Source: Ochotona curzoniae
Taxonomy: Eukaryota; Chordata; Mammalia; Lagomorpha; Ochotonidae
Direction of reading: 5' to 3'
NCBI RefSeq assembly: GCF_017591425.1
Contig: NW_024465793.1
Span: 1-64,000, forward strand
DNA: 64,000 nucleotides
Shown here: positions 45,416 to 54,649 of the stretch, in pieces
Numbering within the stretch: position 1 is the first letter of the stretch
How the letters are laid out: each line of letters opens with the position of its first letter
Notes under the pieces: model-generated
Told to the model about the DNA's origin: nothing
Seen by the model: only the letters and a program-made list of their open reading frames with translations
Databases searched by the model: none
Program-made: the position numbers and the translations under genes

Positions 45416-45889
45416 CTCATTTTAAACTTTATTTTCTAGGAAATTTCTGAAGTATCTTAGTCAATATATAATTCTATTACTTTGTCCAACATTTTTTTTT
45501 TATTTTCCACTTTGCCACTAAAAATGTATTTCACTCACTGCATACATAGTATTATATAAATTTGTCTTCATGTATTTTAACAATTCCTATTGATACAGAT
45601 TGATTGTTTCTGTTTTATTCCCATCATAATATTACAGAAACCTGGTGTTTCTATAGGGCCAAATATATGCAAGATAATTTCTACAGTTGAATCCCATCAA
45701 AGGATATTTGCATTTAAAGAGTTTTTTAGAGAGTTGTGACAAAATAACCTTCAAAGAAACTTTATGGTATTAGAGTCTTACCAATGTGACTTCAATAGCC
45801 TGTTTCCTTACCTCTTTATCAGCAAGTGTATACTGTCAGACATACTCAGAATTCCTTCAGACACTGCAAATTTCCCATTTTCTTCCTTT

Positions 45890-46620
45890 TTAAAAATTTT
45901 TAAATTTTGTTTTATGACACAGTTTCATAGGCTCTGGGGTTCCCCCAACCCCTCCAAAAAGCCCTCCCCCAAATTGATTTCCTCCATATTGTTACAGTAG
46001 TACAGTTTGTATCCAATCATGATTCCTTCACTGTGGGTATGGGCCACATAGAGTCCAGCATCTTATTGTCCAGATAAATTTAACAGTTTCACTGGGAGAC
46101 CATCCCTGGTCTGAAAGTAGAGCTGGTAGAATATCATCCCCTCCAATGAAAAGCCACTATCCAGCTTCAACAACAATTTACAACATCATGAAGTTAATTG
46201 ACATGGTATAGAGTGACCAATATGTTAGAAAATGCAAGTTCTTAACCGAATCCTATGGCTGCTTCACTGACATTTCAATTGTAGTTTTTATACAACCGGC
46301 TGCTATACACCTTATAAAAGATATAGGGTACTGTTCAGCTATCTTGTGTCTATTTTCATTGTTATATTTAGCAGCTTATAGTTTTCAAGTGTGATTCCTA
46401 CTGAACTTCATGAATTTTAGGTTAGTTCAAATAGGCTTATAAATCAAACATACCATATGTTAACAACTGAGGAGCAAAACATTTTAGGAGGGATGTGCAG
46501 AGAAATCTTTAGTACCATAATGAGGAGTAACTAATCTTTGTGTCCTACCTAATAAAGGTATATGGGAGTCCAAGCTGACTGCCTCCTGTCTGTTCTAAGC
46601 TTTCCTTATTGGTCTCTGTC
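45890..46620 (-). mobile_element. LINE-1 3' UTR, reverse
   Basis: Parallel to 63030-63590 and 20560-21050: 'agagtccagcatcttattgt', 'gggagaccatccctggtctg', 'gaggagtaactaatctttg'. The left edge has the T-rich strip and C-rich 'ccccaacccctcc' of the LINE-1 3' end. Confidence 0.78.
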
Positions 46621-48500
46621 TATCTGATCTAATTTTCCATTTTCTTCTGATCTTCGCCTTCAAGTTCTCTTTCCTTCTTTGTAGCTCTCTGGTCACACTT
46701 GGTTTGCTTTTTGATTTTTGTTTTACCATGAATCCTTGTGAAGACTGCCCTGTGCTCATTTCCCACTAACACTCCGCATTCCTCATTCCCCCAACCATCT
46801 TTTTACTTTTATGCTCATGGACTTCCCTTATAGTTTCCTGAAGCTCTCCAAACTGAACAGAAAACAGGTACTCTTTCTTAACCTCCAAACCTGCCACACT
46901 TCTGAACCAACAGAAAAAGCTGATCAGGAAAGCTGGAAATACTTAATCTTGGGCATATTATGAAAATGAATAAATTCGTATTGATGTATACATGAAGAAA
47001 AATCACCTAGCTTTGTATTGCCTTTTAAGAGCGAAGTTTCTTTTTTCTTTTTTTCTAAATCCTATACTGATGTAGGACTTTTGGACACAAAATGCGGCAG
47101 CAACTCCAATTTTTGTCTCCCAGGAAAAAATCATTTTCTTGAGGACACAGTTTAGTTTTAAAGCAAGATTTATCAGAAGAAAGGAGAAAAGATGCTCCCA
47201 TCCTAGTAACGGGAGGGAGCTTCAAGAAAGGAGAGACCTGTGCACAGGGGGTGTTGGCATCGTTTCAAATTTTGCTTCAAAGGAGTTTCTCCAAAAACAA
47301 AGGAAAATTCGTGGTTTCCATGATACCTGGCTTTGGAACAAAAGGCCCCAAAAGGTGTTACCAGTTCACTTCCTCAGTCTCATTCTAATGATAAAGAGAC
47401 CAGTCTGACACTACCCTGAGATGGAATTGGGTGGTCACTTTAGGTGGGGAACTGATATGTTGATTTCATCCTTATCTCTTGGGGGAAACATGTTCTTGAT
47501 ATGTTCATTATGCACTTGTCTCTTGGGAGAAATGTGCTCTAGTGAATTTAAGACATAGTGGAGAAAATATCATTTTATATTTGAGAAAAATGATTCACAG
47601 ACCCAGAATACCCTAACTGCCTAATACCCAATCTGACTCCTCACAAAATACTTGACACAATTCTTTCTTTTGAGCCAATGTGTTGTGAGTTTTATTCATT
47701 GCTTCTTTTTGGTGGGAGTAGGACAAAAATAGAAGTGAAAGAAGAGAAAAGAAAGCCTAAAAGTTCCAGATCCAGACTTTACAAAGAACATAAGGATGTT
47801 CTTTAGTTTGCAGGCAGCCTGTGGACTTATGAGCATCCACAGAGAAATGAAAATGGTGGGAAGGATGGATCCCACAATGGGAGAAAAAGGTATGACGGAT
47901 TGGTTGCCAGCTCCCCTTTTACATAGCAGTTGACTCTAGCACTCTCTGATTTATCCAGAGTTTATAGGAGGGAAAGCCTAAAGTCTATGATTCTGTATTG
48001 CTGCCTCTCCCTGAACTGATTTTCTCTTACTGCTTGTCAGGGTGAGAGGATTTTCCCAGTGCTGTACTCAATCCTGAGGGGAAGAGGTCCTTTATACTAT
48101 GTCAAAGAGAGTGCGTCAACTGCCATTTCACAGCAGAGGACACAGATTATCATAGTGATTACGTCCTGAGCCAGCAGCTGCATGAGGTGACACTGGATAG
48201 AGTCACATTAACAGGTGCAGGCCCATGGGAATGGAGCAAAAAATAATAACATGGATGATTGCTTTTTTAAGGAGGCAGGAAGCTCTACTGGGGGGAAAAT
48301 TCCACCCCAATTGTAGATGCAAGTCTGATGGTTTGAGCCCCAAATACGCAGGAATTGAAAGCCACCAGATCCTCACACTACATCCTTTTTATGATTAAAT
48401 AATTACACATCAGCACTGCTGTTCAAAAGGTTAAAGCCTAAATTACAAATCCAATCTGCAGGTGCAAATGACTAATCCTCAAAGCTACTTCTAACCCTCA
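46621..48500 (+). other. Stretch without recognised gene
   Basis: 47100-47420 and 47940-48480 have LTR-like base composition and short open frames, but no ends, primer site or coding homology I can support. An old ERV mosaic is the likeliest reading. Confidence 0.3.
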
Positions 48501-48905
48501 AACCCTTATTGCTTCATAAATGAACACTTGAACCCTACGGTGATTTGTACTTTACCTACTGGAGCACTGTAGAAGGACATTCAGAATCTTTGCTATTGTG
48601 GGAGACATAGCCAGTTGCATCTCCCCTGAAGGTGCCAGGAGCAATTGATATGGAGGTGAATGAACAGGAAACCTGGTTTATAGGTTTAGATATAAACAAG
48701 TTGTGTTATGGCAACTCTGCCTTGCTGTGGAGATGTAAATGGTTCAAGCTCCTTCTCTCTGGGTGCCTACATGACCATGAAAACCTTTTTTAAAAAGTCT
48801 GGTGCTGTTAATAAACTTCAGCTGTTGACCACCAGTCCGTAGTCCATGCATGTTATTATTGACTCCATGCCCCAAGTCCACTGCTACAGGACAGCGACAG
48901 AGCAA
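48500..48905 (+). mobile_element. Possible LTR 3' part, forward
   Basis: 'gctgttaataaacttcagc' (AATAAA at about 48811) followed about 60-80 bp later by a pyrimidine/CA end resembles an R-U5 border. No second LTR or TSD was found. Confidence 0.35.
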
Positions 48906-49124
48906 TTTTTATAATACTCTGCAACTGCTAACTCAAATGTAAGATCAAGTGAGGCAGGAAATATCATCTGTCTTTCTCAGCATCTTACCCTTAGTAATTA
49001 GCCTCATGTCTAGAATAATGCAATTACTCAGTACATCCTTATGATGCTTAAATTCATGCATACATTACACTCCAGAATCAGGATAAGTTCCCTAAAACAT
49101 GCAAGGTTATTGTTTTATTTAATT

Positions 49125-49498
49125 TTTACTTCTTTTTATTATTATCATTTTATGATACAGTTCCATAGGCCTCTCCCCGATTTTCTCCTCCATCACTATA
49201 TAGTTACTATAGTATAGTTTTTCATACACAGTAATATGTCCATTACTGCAGGCATGGACAGTGGCAGAGTCCAGCATCCTACTGTCATGATATAGCAAAC
49301 AGTTTCATTGGGAGTCCATCTTTGTCTGGAAGTAGAGATGCATAATGCATTGTATCCTCACATCTGGGTATGATAGTCTTCATTACACAGCTACTGTACA
49401 TCCCCTGAAATGAAAAGTCGCAATAAAAGTCAACTTCAGGAAGAGAAATAGAAATTTACAATGCCATGAAGTTAAATAACATGCTGCTAGATATAATC
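49125..49498 (-). mobile_element. LINE-1 3' UTR, reverse, target of the provirus
   Basis: 'tattattatcattttatgat', 'agtaatatgtccattactgc', 'cagagtccagcatcctactg' mark the recurrent 3' UTR. It is cut by the provirus at 49499. Matching sequence should continue after 58434. Confidence 0.7.
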
Positions 49499-49957
49499 TG
49501 TCCCGTCCAGCAGGACAGTCAACGGGGGTCGCAACCACCTAGGAGAGATTGGCGGACAAGAGACACAAAGAACGGACAGCAAGACAGGATGTCTGATCAA
49601 GCTGTCAGTTTATTGATTTTAGTTGAGGGTTTTTATATTCTTCAGTAACTAAGGCTCAGGGAGGAAGGGAGAAACTAGGACGCAAGCCATGGTCTCCAGA
49701 CCGATTGTTCTTGAGCAGCCACCATATCAACCATAGTAACCAGCATATCAACAATAGCATAGGTAATCAGTAACAAAATGTCGGCAGGTACAGCATAAAT
49801 CACATTCTAAAACACTTGCTACAAACAATTGAAGCTAAGCGTGTGATTAGTTTCATAACTTCTTTCCCAAGCATCTAGCCAGCCGGGGATTTTCCACTGG
49901 CCCATAGTTCTATATTCAAAATGGCTTCAGTGTGGCTATAGTACATGGCTCCTGACA
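49499..49957 (-). repeat. 3' LTR of the provirus (minus sense)
   Basis: 459 bp, the partner of 57975-58434, with the same TATA-like and AATAAA (49609-49614) elements. By-eye differences include cggggg/cgggggg, ggcggac/gggggac, acggaca/acgggca, tagttga/taattga and cccatag/cccgtag. Confidence 0.95.
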
Positions 49958-49969
49958 TCCCCCTCTTTT
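49958..49969 (-). promoter_or_regulatory. Polypurine tract
   Basis: The minus strand reads AAAAGAGGGGGA directly before the TG of the 3' LTR, the expected plus-strand primer. Confidence 0.9.
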
Positions 49970-50280
49970 CTATATATCAATGAAAGTGGCGAAAAGAAAG
50001 AAAAAAAAAGGTTCGTTGAGGCAAGATAAGCGCTGCCTGTCTTAGGTTCATTCTGAGGGACCCTCAGCTCTTACCCATCTTTGGGCAGCCCTGCCAGTCA
50101 TCCAGGGCTCCCTGTCTTAGGTTGGCGGGGTATCAGAAAGGTGCCTGTCATTGGCTACACGCTTACTAGAAAAGGGCCATGTAACAATTCATAGCTGGGG
50201 CATGTATTCCCTGGCAACGCTGCCTTTAATGACAGCCCTGCCAGGAAAACACTGCCCCTACCGTAAACGGCCACATTACC

Positions 50281-52548
50281 TTAGGCGAACCGATCAGAAG
50301 ACTGGAGCCGCGCATTACAACGTGGGGGTTCACTTCTCGAGTCAGGGCTCTCTGAATGCAATCTATCTTCTAGAACTAAGCGGTGGTAATATGCTTGAAT
50401 GGGTTTTGCAGCTAAATTTTCAATTTGTTGTTTTACCAAGTTAGTGAGTTTAGTGAATGTCCAGGGACCAAAGGAGATCAAAAGCAATAATCCAACTAGG
50501 GGCCCCAATATAGTGGGTAATAAGGTAGTGAGCCAGGGGGACAAAGAAAACCAATTTTTATACCAGCTTTCCTCATTTTCCCTTTGTAGTTGTTGTTTTT
50601 TAAGACCTTCGCGAATCTTTTTCATGCTCTCCTTTACAACACCTGTATTATCTACATAAAAGCAACATTCCTCTTTAAGAGCAGCGCATAGGCCTCCTTG
50701 CTGTAAGAACAATAGATCTAAGCCACGGCGATTTTGTAACACTACCTCAGCTAGGGAGGAGAGAGAATCAGTTAAATCATCAATGCCTTGTTGTAAACGT
50801 TGTATATCTTCATCAATGGTGGAACGCAACTCGGCATACCGATTCTGGGAAAGAATGAGAGAGGAAATGCCGGTGCCAGCGCCTACAGCGCCAAGTCCCA
50901 GCAGAACAGAAATGGTAAGGGCGGTGATAGGCTCACGTTTTGAACGGGAGAGGGAAGTGGGATTGGACTCCCATAGTTGTAAGAATTCCTCGGAGGCATA
51001 ATAAGACAAATGAGGAACTAACTGGACTAAAATACAAAATTCCTTATGAAGTGAAAAAACCTGATAGGAAAGGCAGGGGGTGAGGCCACCAGTGCAGGCC
51101 CACCAAGCATCACTAGGGGGAAGAAGGTATTGAGAATGGGCTGCTGGAATAATGGTAGAATTACACAAGTAAGAGAAGGAACCTAAATGGGGGGATCTGT
51201 GGGAGGTAGTCAAGCAGAGACCTAGACCAACAACCTGGGTTAAAGACATACCAGACCAGTTGCTGCTGGTCCACCTACAAGAGGAGGAAGAATTGGAATA
51301 GTAAAAAAGATCAGTTAAAGCAATACCTTCATAAAATGGGGGACAGGCATTTGTACAAAGCCAACAGTCATTCATAAATTCAGGTGAAGATTCATTGACT
51401 GTTAAGGCGGTTTGGTTAACCAAGGTCAAGATAAGATTGTCAGGAAGGAGGGCAGGGAGATTGAGGCGTAAAGCAGGAGATGGTGAGGGAGGCGGGGAGC
51501 GAGCATTGATAGAAGATGGGAGAGATTGAGGGGTTGGGGAAGGAATGGGAGGTCGGATAGGAGGTCGAGGTAAAGGAGGCTTATATGCAATAACATTATT
51601 TGGTCCAATATTAGCAGGATATTTAGCATTAACAGGTTCTTTTAACAATTTGATGGAAAATAATACGCCCGTGTCTTTCCCTGACTGGTACAATCTAAGT
51701 CCCCAATCATGGCCTCTCATCCAAGTCTCCTCTTGGTTGGTGTGTGCTCTAGAGGTGAACTGGATTTCTAAAGGAGTACACCAACCCTTTGTGTCAGGAT
51801 GATTGGGCCGGCATGCAGCGGTGTCATCATAATAGGAGGAAAGGAAAGTGAGGCCATAGACTGCTGCTGTAGTTGGGTAGCTGAAGTTGCGTCTGACAGT
51901 AATCAGATCTTTATTCTCTGAGTCTCTAACCCAGTAAACAGTGCCTGTAGTTTCACATCCCCAAGAGGCACAGAAATAGTCAACAGAGCCACCGCATTTA
52001 TGAAGAAGGTAACGATCACGGTGGCTTCCGGGGCACACATAAAAATCGGTGGCTTGGAGGAGAACTCGTTGTCGAGTGTCAGCACATCCTGGGTCATAGG
52101 ATTGGTCAGGCAGTTCAGGTGATACAGAAAGCCCGAAGAGAGTATTAAGTCCCCAAGAGTTGGCAACCCCAAGAGCAAGCTTACATAAGTCCGGGGTTAA
52201 GACTTCTGGCCACCATACAAGAGGGATGATCCGAGATGTCGACCAAATGATATCACGCCGCTCGGGCAGCACGACCCAGGTGTAGTTCCATGGTTGGTGT
52301 GGATTATGAGGTTGTGGTCTGAGGCCAATAGCAGTCATCAGTGCCCATTGGTTCAGAATCCACAAGACCCAGAGGTTGTAAAGGATCACCATCAATCGCG
52401 TTCGTAGAATTAGCAGCATCTGGAAAAGAAGGAGAGGAAGATGTCTCAGAGAGGGGGTTGGCCTCCTTTCTGGACAGCGATGAGTTAACGGCTCTAAGAA
52501 GCCGCTCTGGCAGCCAGCGTGGTTCTGCATTTTCTCTGTCATACACAC
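50281..52548 (-). CDS. env: env: long open envelope frame (gammaretrovirus type)
   Basis: A 755-codon frame without a stop. The first 50 or so codons overlap pol, and the natural start is probably Met44 or Met53, ahead of the hydrophobic signal-like stretch 53-70. SU follows, with a proline-rich hinge about 323-360 and CWLC at 395-398, the disulfide-isomerase motif of gamma-type SU. The RSKR cleavage site is at 535-538, then a hydrophobic fusion peptide. In TM, LQNRRGLDLL (604-613) and the C-x6-CC motif (C621, C628, C629) mark the immunosuppressive-type domain. A membrane span is at about 673-693, followed by a cytoplasmic tail of about 60 residues. All main features are present. Whether it is expressed or functional cannot be judged from sequence. 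Confidence 0.93.
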   Translation of the reverse strand: MCMTEKMQNHAGCQSGFLEPLTHRCPERRPTPSLRHLPLLLFQMLLILRTRLMVILYNLWVLWILNQWALMTAIGLRPQPHNPHQPWNYTWVVLPERRDIIWSTSRIIPLVWWPEVLTPDLCKLALGVANSWGLNTLFGLSVSPELPDQSYDPGCADTRQRVLLQATDFYVCPGSHRDRYLLHKCGGSVDYFCASWGCETTGTVYWVRDSENKDLITVRRNFSYPTTAAVYGLTFLSSYYDDTAACRPNHPDTKGWCTPLEIQFTSRAHTNQEETWMRGHDWGLRLYQSGKDTGVLFSIKLLKEPVNAKYPANIGPNNVIAYKPPLPRPPIRPPIPSPTPQSLPSSINARSPPPSPSPALRLNLPALLPDNLILTLVNQTALTVNESSPEFMNDCWLCTNACPPFYEGIALTDLFYYSNSSSSCRWTSSNWSGMSLTQVVGLGLCLTTSHRSPHLGSFSYLCNSTIIPAAHSQYLLPPSDAWWACTGGLTPCLSYQVFSLHKEFCILVQLVPHLSYYASEEFLQLWESNPTSLSRSKREPITALTISVLLGLGAVGAGTGISSLILSQNRYAELRSTIDEDIQRLQQGIDDLTDSLSSLAEVVLQNRRGLDLLFLQQGGLCAALKEECCFYVDNTGVVKESMKKIREGLKKQQLQRENEESWYKNWFSLSPWLTTLLPTILGPLVGLLLLISFGPWTFTKLTNLVKQQIENLAAKPIQAYYHRLVLEDRLHSESPDSRSEPPRCNARLQSSDRFA

Positions 52549-53548
52549 AGGCAGAGCCTCGTCCCCAGATAAGCACTGGATCTGGTCCTTTCCAAGCTCC
52601 TGTGAGAGGATCTTTCCACATGGCTAAGGCATGTGAATCCTGAGTTGTGGGATGCCAATGTCGATCAGCTGCAGATCGATTATTATTATCTAGGGTTAAG
52701 AAATTTATAATGAAAAGGGCATGATTCAATCTATTCCTGGGAGTAGGTGTCATAGATAAATCCGTGGAGAGTTCTAACTTCTTCAGCATATTTTTTAAGG
52801 TCTGATGTGTCCTTTCAATAATTCCTTGTCCTTGTGGGTTATAAGGGATGCCAGCAATATGTTTAACTTTTAGTTGAGAGCAAAACTGTCGGAATTTAGC
52901 TCCTGTGTATCCTGGGCCATTATCAGTTTTAATGCTGTTAGGTTTGCCCATAACTGACATGCTTTGTAGCATGTGAGTAATAACATCCTTGGAAGTCTCT
53001 CCAGTTAGCGCTGTGGCATAAATAAACCCACTATAGGTATCCACTGTTGCATGGATATATTTGAGTCTACCAAAGGATGGGAAGTGTGTGACATCCATTT
53101 GCCATCTATCATTTGGGATTAAGCCTCGGGGGTTGACTCCTAAATGAGGTACTGGAGAAAACTGAGCACAGGAGTTACAACTTTTAACAATTTCTTTAGC
53201 CTGTTCTCTGGTGATCTTGAACATCTGGCGAAGTGTGAGCACGTTTAAGTGATGTAACGCATGTGCTCGGTGGGCCTCGGATACAGAGGGATCCAGGGTT
53301 AGGAAAACCAGCTGTGTGGAGGCATCGGCTTGAGTGTTTCCTTCAGCCAAGGGTCCCTTGAGTCCTGTATGGGCTCTCAAATGTCCTATAAAAAAGGGGT
53401 CTCTTCTTTCTCTAATCAAGGATTGTATCTGAACAAAAAGCTGAAAAGCTGTGGAGGTGGTCTTAATATATGGAACTGTCTCTAATAAAGGAACGGAGTG
53501 GGCTATATAAACACTATCTGTATACAAATTAAAAGCGGCTGTTGACAA
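52304..53548 (-). CDS. pol: pol: C-terminal RNase H and integrase (betaretrovirus type)
   Basis: A 414-codon frame. Residues 5-80 finish RNase H, with YTDSVY carrying a catalytic Asp (D11). Integrase begins near 90: a zinc domain with H96, H100, C124, C127, a catalytic core with WQMDVTHF (D152), KTDNGPGY (D209) and GIIERTHQ (E245), giving the D-x35-E spacing. The C-terminal part has WKGPDPVLIWGRGSACVY at about 319-336, a class II integrase tail. No internal stop was seen. The frame overlaps env by about 245 nt. The start Met is not a true start: the protein is normally cleaved from Gag-Pro-Pol, which cannot be made here. Confidence 0.92.
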   Translation of the reverse strand: MSTAAFNLYTDSVYIAHSVPLLETVPYIKTTSTAFQLFVQIQSLIRERRDPFFIGHLRAHTGLKGPLAEGNTQADASTQLVFLTLDPSVSEAHRAHALHHLNVLTLRQMFKITREQAKEIVKSCNSCAQFSPVPHLGVNPRGLIPNDRWQMDVTHFPSFGRLKYIHATVDTYSGFIYATALTGETSKDVITHMLQSMSVMGKPNSIKTDNGPGYTGAKFRQFCSQLKVKHIAGIPYNPQGQGIIERTHQTLKNMLKKLELSTDLSMTPTPRNRLNHALFIINFLTLDNNNRSAADRHWHPTTQDSHALAMWKDPLTGAWKGPDPVLIWGRGSACVYDRENAEPRWLPERLLRAVNSSLSRKEANPLSETSSSPSFPDAANSTNAIDGDPLQPLGLVDSEPMGTDDCYWPQTTTS

Positions 53549-54318
53549 CTCAAAATCTGCATACCATATGACCCAGCAATAGCACTCCTAGGAATATATC
53601 CAAAACACCTGTTTTACGACAAACCAACATGCATCCCTATGTTCATTGCAGCACAATCAGTAATTGCAAACACATGGAAGCAACCGAAATGCCCATCAGC
53701 AGAAGATTGGATAAGAAAGCTTTGGTTCATCTACTCCATGGAATACTACTCAGCTATTAAAAAAAACAAAATGCAGTTCTTTGTGGCTAAATGGGCACAA
53801 CTGGAAACTATAATGCTAAGGGAAATGAGCGAATCCCAAAAGATTAGATATCACATGTTTGCCTTGATTTAACCTGTAATTTTTTTGTTTGGTTGTTTGT
53901 TATTTTTTGAACCTGTCATTGATACTGTCTCAACCCAGATGTTTCAAAGAAGGGAACTTGCATTATTTTTAACATATTGTTTACCCAATACTATGTCAAT
54001 TAATTCCATAATGTTGTATATTGATACTGAGGCCTTGTTGGGGCTTTTAACTGACTGGATCTTTACTCTGTTAGACCTATCTTCAGACCATAGAAGGTCT
54101 CCCCAAGAGGCCACTGAACTTATCTGGACAATAAGACGCTGAACTTTATGCTAGGCATGTGTTTGCAAGCAATGAATCTCAACTGAACTTGAACTATGGT
54201 TATGCAACAAGGTGGAGGAATCCATCATGGGGGGAGGGGTATGGGAGGGGTGGGGGGAATCCCCAGTGCCTATAAAACTGTACTACATAATACAATGTAA
54301 GCAACAATAAAAAAAAAA
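53545..54318 (+). mobile_element. LINE-1 3' end inserted in proviral RNase H
   Basis: About 770 bp, forward. It has the end of ORF2 (near 53560-53870, 'tggaatactactcagctatt'), then 3' UTR ('ggtggaggaatccatcatgg', 'tggggggaatccccagtgcc') and a poly-A of about 12. The TSD aaaagcggctgttg lies at 53531-53544, with its matching aaagcggctgttg at 54318-54331 merging with the poly-A. It must be younger than the provirus. Confidence 0.95.
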
Positions 54319-54632
54319 AAAGCGGCTGTTGGAAAATTTTTAAAAACCTGAAGCACAGCAAACAGTTCAACTAATTGAGCAGATATATAAGGGAATTTTA
54401 TTGGAAAAGATTGGCCTTGAACGACGTAAGCAGCCGTTCCACTTGAGGAACCATCTGTAAAAATTGTAATCCCTTCTTTCAGGGGGCTATGAGAAGTAAC
54501 TTTGGGGAAAACAAAGGAATGATTTCTCATAAATTGTATTAAGGGGTCATTTGGATAATGATTATCTATGACACCAGCAAAGGACGCACAGCCAACACCC
54601 CAACTGTTTTTAGGGAGAAGGGGCGTCGTCAT
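54319..54632 (-). pseudogene. pol: pol: connection domain and N-terminal RNase H
   Basis: The open frame contains FTDGSSSG, with the first RNase H catalytic Asp, and SAQLVELFAV with the Glu. It ends at the LINE-1 insertion within the TSD (reading ...PTAAF). Upstream in sense the frame is broken near 54633, so no RT precedes it. Confidence 0.85.
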
Positions 54633-54649
54633 CCACTCTTAGCTACTTC

